5,957 nucleotides of DNA, taken from NCBI GenBank assembly GCA_011048485.1, contig DSDX01000378.1, positions 1-5,957 on the forward strand, in the 5' to 3' direction. The translations under genes were made by a program, and so were the position numbers. The notes beneath the pieces are model-generated. The model did no database searches and was not told where the DNA came from. It saw nothing but the letters and a program-made list of their open reading frames with translations. Positions 1-5,440 of this stretch are shown one piece after another. Positions within the stretch are counted from its first letter, which is position 1; every line of letters begins with the position of its first letter. Source of the stretch: Candidatus Aminicenantota bacterium (GTDB lineage: Bacteria; Acidobacteriota; Aminicenantia; Aminicenantales; Saccharicenantaceae).

Positions 1-557
1 CGCACGACCGCCCGGCTCAGGGCCGAGGCCTGGTCGGCCGGGAAGGCCTCCTCGAATTTCCTGGCCAGGCGGCCCCGGCCGGCCAGGATGAAGGTCATGA
101 AGACGAACACGAGCAAGAGGTCGGACATGAAGGCGAAGAACGGCCCGAGGGCGGACAGGACGAAGGACCCGGCCTGACCGATGTTGAAGTCCTGGATCCA
201 GTCCGTCAAGCCGACCTTGAGGCGGGGGTCGGGGATCAGGGTGTCGATCTTCGCCAGGAAGACCCGGACCATCTCCGTATAGGACGGCAGCTCCCCGGCC
301 AGCGACTTGCCGCCGGAGTAGAACACCATGCCGATGAGGTAGAGGACGGCGAAAGAGAGCAGGAGGGTGAGGACCAAAGCCAAGGTCCTTGGCATCTTCC
401 GGCGGGCGAGAAAATCGAGAGCGGGCGAGACGGCAAACGAGACCAGGAGGGCCAAGGCGAAGGGGACGAGGACGGGCCGGGCCAGTTTCAGGAAGACGCC
501 GACAACGAAAAGAACGACGACCCCGATGCCGACCCGTAACCACTTCGTCTTGTCCAC
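1..557 (-). CDS. AI-2E/PerM-family membrane transporter, C-terminus missing
   Basis: Reading the minus strand from 557 to the window edge gives 185 residues of a polytopic membrane protein. Hydrophobic segments lie at about residues 8-24, 27-48, 59-80 and 134-159. The layout fits the AI-2E transporter (PerM/TqsA, PF01594) family: a first helix, then an ARPVLVPFALALL-type second helix, a basic ARRKMPRTLA loop before the third helix, then an extramembrane segment (about 83-130). Family members are inner-membrane exporters or permeases, variously linked to autoinducer-2 export or Na+/H+ antiport; the substrate here cannot be told. The start is inferred to be GTG at 557-555, because the frame stays open upstream past 660 without another ATG, GTG or TTG. 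A GAGGG lies 3 nt before it. A TATGAT at 581-576 (minus) could be a -10 element, but the matching -35 (TTCCCT, 17-nt spacer) is poor. The gene is divergent from the M42 pair. Family assignment is fairly sure; function is not. Confidence 0.82.
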   Translation of the reverse strand, partial: MDKTKWLRVGIGVVVLFVVGVFLKLARPVLVPFALALLVSFAVSPALDFLARRKMPRTLALVLTLLLSFAVLYLIGMVFYSGGKSLAGELPSYTEMVRVFLAKIDTLIPDPRLKVGLTDWIQDFNIGQAGSFVLSALGPFFAFMSDLLLVFVFMTFILAGRGRLARKFEEAFPADQASALSRAVV

Positions 558-615
558 GCGCCCTCGCCGCCCCTCATCATAGCCGAATTCCTCTCCGAAG
601 GGAACGGGCGGGGGT

Positions 616-644
616 TTGACGGCGGCGCGCGGCTGTGCTATGAG
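616..644 (+). promoter_or_regulatory. Sigma70-type promoter for the M42 operon
   Basis: TTGACG (616-621) matches five of six bases of the -35 consensus. After an exact 17-nt spacer comes TATGAG (639-644) as the -10, preceded by TGC (636-638), which fits the extended -10 TGn motif. Transcription would start near 651, giving a leader of about 33 nt before the ATG at 684. It lies in the gap between divergent genes and points at the M42 pair. The call rests on motif fit only. Confidence 0.5.
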
Positions 645-671
645 GTCTGGCGCGGGGATGGAGGGGAAATG

Positions 672-678
672 AAGGAGG
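672..678 (+). promoter_or_regulatory. Ribosome binding site that decides the first M42 start
   Basis: AAGGAGG lies 5 nt before the ATG at 684, close to ideal Shine-Dalgarno sequence and spacing. The earlier in-frame ATG at 669 would have a GAGGGG only 2 nt away, and this strong site would then fall inside the coding region. The 684 start also gives a cleaner signal peptide (MGSRKAK followed by a hydrophobic core). Confidence 0.7.
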
Positions 679-683
679 CCACC

Positions 684-1802
684 ATGGGATCTCGGAAGGC
701 CAAGATACCGGCCTGGGCCGCGGCGCTCGTCTGCCTGGCCGCGGCGGCGGGGGCGGCGGATCTCAAGACCCTGACCAGGGATCTTTTCGCCATCCCATCG
801 ACGACGGGCAACGAGGAGATCCTCGCGGCCAGGATCAGGGCCTCGCTGCCAAAGACCCTGGCTGTCGAGGCCGACGCGCTGGGTACGATCGCCGTCCGGT
901 TCGGGGAGGCTCCGCGAACGACGCTTCTGCTGGCCGGCCTGGACGGGGTCGGGCACATGGTCAGCGGCATCAGGCCGGACGGCTATCTGACGCTTGATCG
1001 GCCCGTTCCGGCCCCCCACGCCCGCTTCGACGCCTATCTCCTCGGCCAGCCCGTCATCATATCGACGGCCCAGGGCCCCGTCCAGGGCGTCGTCGCCCAA
1101 CCCTCGCTGCATTTGCTGACCCAGGAACGGCGGATAGCCCTTCTCGAGGGCTTCTCCCTCGAGGAGGCTCTGGTCGATGTCGGAGCCCGATCGGAGAAAG
1201 AGGCTCGGGCCAAAGGCATCGAGATCCTGGATCCGGTCACCTATCCGGCCGCGCTGACCGAGCTGGCCGGGGAGCAATGGGCCGGGCCGGGGCTCGGAGC
1301 TAAAGCCGCGGCCGCCGCCCTCGTTTGCGCGGCCGAGGCCGCGACCGGCCGGGCCGCGGCCGGCGGGAGCATTATCGCTTGGGCCGCCCAGACCAAGCTC
1401 CCGGCCCGAGGCCGGGGCGCTCGGCCGGCTGTCGGGGCCGTCAGGGCCAAGGAAACATGGCGTCCCGTCAGGACGGTCGTGGTCGACGTCATCGCGGCCG
1501 GCAAGGGCGACGGGTTCCCGTTCCCGGGAGGGGGGCCGGTCTTGGTCCGGTCCGGGAGCGGGCCCTCGGCGCTCGCCGGCGCTGTCGAGACGGCCGCCCT
1601 CGCCGCCGCCGCCCCCCTCCAGTTCGTGACCCGGCCCGTATCGTCCCTGGAACGGCCGTTCGCCGATCCGCCCGCGGAGGTCGTGACCTTAGCCTTGCCC
1701 GTCCGTTTCCTCCATACGCCCTCCGAGATCGTCGCCCTCGGGGACCTGCGCTCCCTCCGCGACATCCTAATACGATTCCTCGAGACGGGAGACGGACGAT
1801 GA
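684..1802 (+). CDS. Exported M42-family peptidase homologue, probable pseudoenzyme
   Basis: This 372-residue protein starts with a likely Sec signal peptide (residues 1 to about 24, basic start, Ala-rich core, AGA cleavage site). It then aligns along its length with the M42 aminopeptidase fold: an N-terminal LKTLTRDLFAIPSTTGNEE segment, an inserted PDZ/barrel-like domain (about 90-190, with HLL and DVGARSEKEARAKGI stretches typical of the family), and a C-terminal PVRFLHTPSEIV block. Compared with the downstream paralogue, the active site is dismantled. The metal-binding His is Gly85, the bridging Asp-Asp-Arg is Gly205-Ala206-Lys207, and the Glu-Glu of the catalytic base and metal ligand is Thr237-Lys238. 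Asp87, Asp268 and His344 remain. A hydrolase needing two metals is therefore unlikely. The reading frame is intact and ends in an ATGA overlap with the next gene, so it is probably translated with it. It may be an inactive partner, regulator or binding protein in the periplasm. An alternative start is ATG at 669 (377 aa). Family is fairly sure; role is unknown. Confidence 0.8.
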   Translation: MGSRKAKIPAWAAALVCLAAAAGAADLKTLTRDLFAIPSTTGNEEILAARIRASLPKTLAVEADALGTIAVRFGEAPRTTLLLAGLDGVGHMVSGIRPDGYLTLDRPVPAPHARFDAYLLGQPVIISTAQGPVQGVVAQPSLHLLTQERRIALLEGFSLEEALVDVGARSEKEARAKGIEILDPVTYPAALTELAGEQWAGPGLGAKAAAAALVCAAEAATGRAAAGGSIIAWAAQTKLPARGRGARPAVGAVRAKETWRPVRTVVVDVIAAGKGDGFPFPGGGPVLVRSGSGPSALAGAVETAALAAAAPLQFVTRPVSSLERPFADPPAEVVTLALPVRFLHTPSEIVALGDLRSLRDILIRFLETGDGR

Positions 1803-2899
1803 CCAAGCGGTCCCTCCTCACGGTCCTGGCCCTCCTGACGGCCGCCGGGGCGGCCGGCGCCCAGTCGAAAGCCTGGGATCTCCTGCGCGAGCTCGTTCGC
1901 GTTCCCGGCGTCTCGGGCCACGAAGGCCGCGTCGCCGATGTCATTCTCGACCGGCTTCCGGCCGGACTCGAGACCGAGCGCGACGCGATGAACAACATTT
2001 GGTTCACGGTCGGATCGGGCCGGCCCCATCTCCTGTTCGTGGCCCACACGGACGAACTCGGCTGGATCGTCGACCAGGTCACCGCCGACGGCCGGGTCCG
2101 GGTCAAGCCCGGCGGCGGCCTCCTGGCCCAGACCGTCGAAGCGCGTCCCGTGCTCATCCACACGGCGCGGGGCGACGTTCCGGGGATCGTCTCCCCGCGG
2201 CCGGGCTACGACGACCCCCCGCCGGAGGTCGAAACGCCGGCGGCGGCTTTCACCGCCGCGAGCTTCGAGATCTATCTCGGTGTCGAGACCGAGGCCGGGG
2301 CCCGCGCCCTCGGGGTCGCCGAGGGCGATCCCGTCTCGCCGTCGAAGACCCTCTCCGATCTCGGGCCCGGCCTGATGGCCACGCGGGCCGTCGACGACCG
2401 GGCCGGCTGCGCCGCCCTGCTCGAGGCCGCCCGGCGCCTGAGCCCCGGATCGATCAAGGGCCGGACCATCACCTTCGCCTGGGACGTCCAGGAAGAGATC
2501 GGGCTCTTCGGGGCCTCGGAGCTGGCCAAGTCCATCAAGCCGGACTTCGTCTTCGCCGTGGACACCTTCGTTTCAGCCGATTCGCCGCTCGAATCGAAGC
2601 GCCTGGCGTCCCTTCCGATCGGGCGCGGCGCGGTCGTCAGGGCCATCGACTCGAGCAGCATCACCCCCAAGACGGAGATCCGCAAGGTCCTGGCCATCGC
2701 CAAGAGGCGGGGCATCCCAGTCCAGGTCGGGAACACGCGCGGCGGCAACGACGGTTCGGTCTTCGTGGCCGGCGGCGCCGTCAACATCCCCCTGTCCTGG
2801 CCCGGGACCTACGCCCACTCGCTCATCGAGAAGATCGACCGCCGCGACCTCGAGGCCCTGACGGACCTCGTCCTGGCCCTTGTCACGGAGTGGAAGTGA
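1799..2899 (+). CDS. Exported M42-family metallo-aminopeptidase, active-site complete
   Basis: This 366-residue protein is about the usual M42 length. It has a signal peptide (MTKRSLL, hydrophobic core, cleavage near Ala21/Gln22). The full M42 set is visible: His83 in AHTDELG with Asp85, bridging Asp199 in AVDDRAG, catalytic Glu232 and metal ligand Glu233 in VQEEIGLFGA, Asp255 in FAVDTF, and His340 in YAHSLIEKID. Known M42 enzymes (TET/FrvX/YsdC type) are two-metal aminopeptidases that trim peptides, often as dodecameric shells, and most are cytoplasmic; some relatives are annotated as endoglucanases. Here the signal peptide suggests periplasmic or extracellular peptide trimming (inference). 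The inserted domain has an unusual Pro-rich stretch (about 132-148). The ATG overlaps the upstream stop (ATGA), and a GGGAG lies 7 nt before it, which implies translational coupling. The frame is open upstream of 1799, but that part runs antisense-like through the first gene's codons and is rejected. Confidence 0.9.
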   Translation: MTKRSLLTVLALLTAAGAAGAQSKAWDLLRELVRVPGVSGHEGRVADVILDRLPAGLETERDAMNNIWFTVGSGRPHLLFVAHTDELGWIVDQVTADGRVRVKPGGGLLAQTVEARPVLIHTARGDVPGIVSPRPGYDDPPPEVETPAAAFTAASFEIYLGVETEAGARALGVAEGDPVSPSKTLSDLGPGLMATRAVDDRAGCAALLEAARRLSPGSIKGRTITFAWDVQEEIGLFGASELAKSIKPDFVFAVDTFVSADSPLESKRLASLPIGRGAVVRAIDSSSITPKTEIRKVLAIAKRRGIPVQVGNTRGGNDGSVFVAGGAVNIPLSWPGTYAHSLIEKIDRRDLEALTDLVLALVTEWK

Positions 2900-2996
2900 T
2901 CTGGCCGAGACTATTCATGAAAACGTGGGGGAAGGCGCGCATCCCAAGAACGGGTGGCCGGGGGCCGGCGGGAAGCGGAGTCCTCGAAGCGACCTG

Positions 2997-3032
2997 CAGA
3001 ATCTCGGCCTCGAGGGCTCGGCCGCGATTCTG
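2997..3032. repeat. Inverted repeat, stem-loop 1 of 3
   Basis: CAGAATC (2997-3003) pairs with GATTCTG (3026-3032), and CGGCC (3005-3009) with GGCCG (3020-3024). A single T/C mismatch interrupts the stem and the loop is 10 nt. That is 12 pairs over 13 positions. No T-run follows on either strand. Confidence 0.7.
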
Positions 3033-3036
3033 ATGA

Positions 3037-3067
3037 ATATCTTGAGAAAGCGTCTTTCTAAAGATAT
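3037..3067. repeat. Inverted repeat, stem-loop 2 of 3 (AT-rich)
   Basis: ATATCTTGAGAAAG (3037-3050) pairs with CTTTCTAAAGATAT (3054-3067) around a CGT loop, giving 13 of 14 pairs with one G/A mismatch. Its AT-richness stands out against the GC-rich surroundings. This may be foreign or a dispersed element. The short loop and lack of a flanking T-tract argue against an ordinary rho-independent terminator, though it could still slow polymerase from either side. Confidence 0.75.
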
Positions 3068-3074
3068 CTCCCAG

Positions 3075-3105
3075 ATGCGTCGCTCCGAGTCGCTCCGCGA
3101 CGCAT
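3075..3105. repeat. Inverted repeat, stem-loop 3 of 3, with internal direct repeat
   Basis: ATGCGTCGC (3075-3083) pairs perfectly with GCGACGCAT (3097-3105) around a 13-nt loop. The same stretch carries TCGCTCCG twice (3080-3087 and 3090-3097) with a 10-nt period. The size and form resemble REP-type intergenic palindromes; whether it is dispersed in this genome cannot be seen here. Confidence 0.7.
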
Positions 3106-3228
3106 GTGGTCCTCCGCTCCCAAGAGTCCGCTCCGGGTAGGCCGGACCGGGGACGCCACCGGACAGGACCCGTTCAGGGATAAGCGCCTTGATTCCTCAT
3201 GAGGACATCGGCGTGTGAAAGATCCAAG

Positions 3229-4842
3229 CTAGGCGGCCAGGATCTGCTCGTAGAAGTCGTTGCCCTTGTCGTCGACGATGATGAAGGCCGGAAAGTCCTT
3301 GACCGTGATCTTGTAGATGGCCTCCATGCCCAGCTCGGGGTAGGCCACGATCTCCTGGCTGGTGATGCAGTCCTTGGCCAGCCGGGCGGCGGGCCCGCCA
3401 ATGGAGCCTAGGTAGAACCCGCCGTTGGCCTGGCAGGACTCGGTCACGGCCTTGGAACGGTTGCCCTTGGCCAGCATGACCAGCGATCCGCCCCTTTTCT
3501 GGAAGAGGGCGACGTACGCGTCCATGCGCCCGGCCGTCGTTGGCCCAAGGGAGCCCGAGGGGTAGCCGGGCGGGGTCTTGGCCGGACCGGCGTAGTAGAT
3601 GATGTGATCTTTGACGTAGGCGGGCAGGTCCTCGCCCTTGTCCAGCAAGGCCTTGAGCCGGGCGTGCGCGATGTCCCGGGCCACGATGATGGGCCCGTTG
3701 AGGACGAGCCGTGTCGCCACGGGGTACTTGCTGAGCTCGGCCCGGATCTCGCTCATGGGGCGGTTGAGGTCGATCGGCACGGCGGGCTCGTCCCCGGCGG
3801 CGGGGCCGGGCAGGTACTTGGCCGGGTCCCTCTCTAGCCGCTCGATGAAGATCCCCTCCCGGGTGATCTTGGCCATGACGTTCCGGTCGGCGTTGCAGCT
3901 GACGCCCAGGCCGATCGGGCAGGAGGCCCCATGGCGGGGCAGTCGGATGACGCGGACGTCAAGGCAGAAGTACTTGCCGCCGAACTGGGCTCCCAGCCCG
4001 ATCTTCCGGGAGGCCTCGAGGAGTTTCCCCTCGAGCTCGAGGTCGCGGAAGGCGTGGCCGCCGGGCCCCCCGGCGGTCGGCAGCCCGTCGAGGTACCTGG
4101 CCGAGGCCAGCTTGACCGTCTTGAGGACGAGTTCGGCCGAGGTGCCGCCGACGACGACGGCCAGGTGATAGGGCGGACAGGCCGCCGTCCCGATGGTCTT
4201 CATCTTGCCGACGAGGAACTTCTCCAGGGCGGCCGGATTGAGGACGGCCTTGGTCTCCTGGAAGAGATAGGTCTTGTTGGCCGAGCCGCCGCCCTTGGCG
4301 ACGAAGAGGAACGAGTAGGCGTCGCCGTCGACGGCCGTGATGTCGATCTGGGCGGGCAGGTTCGTCCCGGTGTTCTTTTCCTCGTACATCGTCAGCGGGG
4401 CGTTCTGCGAGTACCGCAGATAGTTCCGGTCATAGGCGTTGAAGACCCCGCGCGAGAGGGCCTCCTCGTCCCCGCCCCCGGTCGAGACGCGCTGGCCCTT
4501 CTTGGCGTTGATGATGGCCGTGCCCGTGTCCTGGCACATCGGCAGGACGCCCTCGGCCGAGATGACGGCGTTCTTCAGGAGCTCCAAGGCGACGGTCCGG
4601 TCGTTGGCCGAGCTCTCCGGGTCCTTGAGGATGGCCGCGACGCTCTCGAGGTGGGACGGCCGCAGGAAGAAGGCCGCGTCGTGGAAGGCCCGCTCGGCGA
4701 GCAAGGTCAGCGCCTCCGGCGCGACCTTGAGGAGCGGGCGCCCGTCGCACTCGCCGGAGGCGACGTGGTTCTTGGAGATGAGGTCATAGACGGTCGCGTC
4801 CTCCATCGGCGGGAACAGGGGTGTGTAGACGAATTCGCTCAT
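3229..4842 (-). CDS. fum: Class I fumarate hydratase, FumA/FumB type (4Fe-4S)
   Basis: This 537-residue enzyme reversibly hydrates fumarate to malate in the cytoplasm; E. coli FumA has 548 residues. It is the single-chain form, with the N-terminal Fe-S hydrolyase domain (about 40-330) fused to the C-terminal domain (about 340-530). The three expected [4Fe-4S] cysteines are Cys103 (PMCQDTGTA), Cys222 (TAACPPYH) and Cys316 (VSCNADRN), spaced as in FumA. The C-terminal half has the GYPSGSLGPTTAGRMDAYV block (426-444) and KGNRSK (459-464), hallmarks of the family. The ATG at 4842 is preceded by GGAGG (4854-4850) at 7 nt. It is the last gene of the korB-korC-fum run, 45 nt after korC, with a small GGGCGG/CCGCCC hairpin (4866-4881) in the gap. 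The cluster is oxygen-labile in known members, which fits an anaerobic setting. Some relatives act on mesaconate or tartrate, but the length and context favour fumarate. Confidence 0.95.
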   Translation of the reverse strand: MSEFVYTPLFPPMEDATVYDLISKNHVASGECDGRPLLKVAPEALTLLAERAFHDAAFFLRPSHLESVAAILKDPESSANDRTVALELLKNAVISAEGVLPMCQDTGTAIINAKKGQRVSTGGGDEEALSRGVFNAYDRNYLRYSQNAPLTMYEEKNTGTNLPAQIDITAVDGDAYSFLFVAKGGGSANKTYLFQETKAVLNPAALEKFLVGKMKTIGTAACPPYHLAVVVGGTSAELVLKTVKLASARYLDGLPTAGGPGGHAFRDLELEGKLLEASRKIGLGAQFGGKYFCLDVRVIRLPRHGASCPIGLGVSCNADRNVMAKITREGIFIERLERDPAKYLPGPAAGDEPAVPIDLNRPMSEIRAELSKYPVATRLVLNGPIIVARDIAHARLKALLDKGEDLPAYVKDHIIYYAGPAKTPPGYPSGSLGPTTAGRMDAYVALFQKRGGSLVMLAKGNRSKAVTESCQANGGFYLGSIGGPAARLAKDCITSQEIVAYPELGMEAIYKITVKDFPAFIIVDDKGNDFYEQILAA

Positions 4843-4865
4843 GGTCCATCCTCCATCGCAGGCCC

Positions 4866-4881
4866 GGGCGGCGGACCGCCC
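4866..4881. other. Small hairpin between korC and fum
   Basis: GGGCGG (4866-4871) and CCGCCC (4876-4881) form a 6-bp perfect stem with a 4-nt loop in the 45-nt korC-fum gap, just upstream of the fum Shine-Dalgarno. It could modestly tune fum translation or partial readthrough. GC-rich DNA makes such stems by chance, so significance is doubtful. Confidence 0.35.
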
Positions 4882-4887
4882 GCCGGC

Positions 4888-5439
4888 TCAACGGGCCTGG
4901 GTTTGGCTCAGGCCGTATTCGTAGCCCTTCTCGAAGGCCATCAAGTTGAGCCCCTCCGTCCCCTTGGGGACCGAGGTCTCGACGGCCTTGCGCATGGCGT
5001 CCTTGGACACGAGGCCGGTCACGGCGGCGAAGAAGCCGGCCATGACCATGTTGAGGACGACCTTGCGGCCGAGCTCCTCGGCGATGCGCGTCGCCGGGAT
5101 CCCGAAGACCTTGACAGTCGGGGGCAGGCCCTTGGGTTCGACGAGTTCCTCCTCGATGAGGATCATGCCCTCCGGGTCGAGCTCGGGCGAGAACTTGGTG
5201 AAGGCCTCCTGGCTCATGATGACCATGACCTGGGGCTGCTTGACGTAAGGGTAGCGGATGACCCCGTCGGACACGATGACCTGGGCGCTGCAGGCGCTGC
5301 CGCGGGCCTCCGGCCCGAAGGCCTGGGTCATGGTGGCGTCATGGCCGTCGTAGATGGAGGCCGCCTTGCCGATGATGTATCCGGTCAGGATGACGCCCTG
5401 GCCGCCGAACCCGCCGATCTTGATCTCCGTCTTGGCCAT
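4888..5439 (-). CDS. korC: 2-oxoacid:ferredoxin oxidoreductase gamma subunit (KorC-type)
   Basis: This 183-residue protein is a complete POR/KOR gamma domain (PF01558). It opens with the IKIGGFGGQGVILTG motif (residues 6-20) and has FGPEARGSACSAQVIVSD (41-58), both typical of 2-oxoglutarate:ferredoxin oxidoreductase gamma chains. With KorA and KorB it would oxidise 2-oxoglutarate plus CoA to succinyl-CoA and CO2, reducing ferredoxin, or run in reverse for carboxylation. The gamma domain helps bind CoA and hold the complex together (family knowledge). It starts one nucleotide after the korB stop. A GAGGG (5449-5445) 5 nt before its ATG lies inside the end of korB, so the two are translationally coupled. 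Substrate is inferred from the family and neighbour; 2-oxoisovalerate or pyruvate versions look similar. Confidence 0.9.
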   Translation of the reverse strand: MAKTEIKIGGFGGQGVILTGYIIGKAASIYDGHDATMTQAFGPEARGSACSAQVIVSDGVIRYPYVKQPQVMVIMSQEAFTKFSPELDPEGMILIEEELVEPKGLPPTVKVFGIPATRIAEELGRKVVLNMVMAGFFAAVTGLVSKDAMRKAVETSVPKGTEGLNLMAFEKGYEYGLSQTQAR

Positions 5440-5440
5440 C

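Larger units (their letters stand above)
2900..3228. other. Convergent intergenic region with structured DNA, no gene
   Basis: This stretch lies between the ends of the second M42 gene and the fumarase gene. Open frames here are short and their translations are low-complexity Arg/Pro/Gly or resemble no family I know. It holds three stem-loops in a row (2997-3032, 3037-3067, 3075-3105), four copies of CGCTCC (3081, 3091, 3115, 3129) and a perfect 10-bp palindrome (3195-3204). No T-tract follows any stem on either strand, so none is a classic intrinsic terminator. 2900-2996 and 3135-3194 show nothing I can name. Confidence 0.65.

Noticed and set aside
576..581. Minus-strand -10 element TATGAT for the AI-2E-family gene
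   Set aside because: The -10 match is good, but the -35 at 17 nt (TTCCCT) matches only three of six bases and the leader would be about a dozen nucleotides, so it is not listed as a promoter.
1325..1798. N-terminal extension of the second M42 gene
   Set aside because: The frame is open upstream, but it overlaps the first M42 gene, translates to Arg/Gly-rich low-complexity sequence, and the ATG at 1799 with a signal peptide and ATGA overlap is far better.
1241..2161. A 306-codon minus-strand open frame
   Set aside because: It is antisense across both M42 genes, is compositionally a shadow, and matches no family I recognise.
1999..3033. A 344-codon plus-strand open frame
   Set aside because: It is out of frame inside the active M42 gene and extremely rich in Arg, Pro and Gly. 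The M42 frame has all catalytic motifs.
3037..3067. Rho-independent terminator
   Set aside because: The stem is strong, but it is AT-rich and no T-tract follows on either strand, so I call it an inverted repeat only.
2880..3140. An 86-codon open frame in the convergent gap
   Set aside because: It starts inside the M42 gene, runs through all three stem-loops and has no recognisable domain and no good ribosome site. The hairpins explain the sequence better.
3195..3204. Palindrome CCTCATGAGG as an operator
   Set aside because: It is perfect but has no loop or spacer, sits downstream of the fumarase stop rather than before a gene, and a lone 10-bp palindrome can arise by chance.
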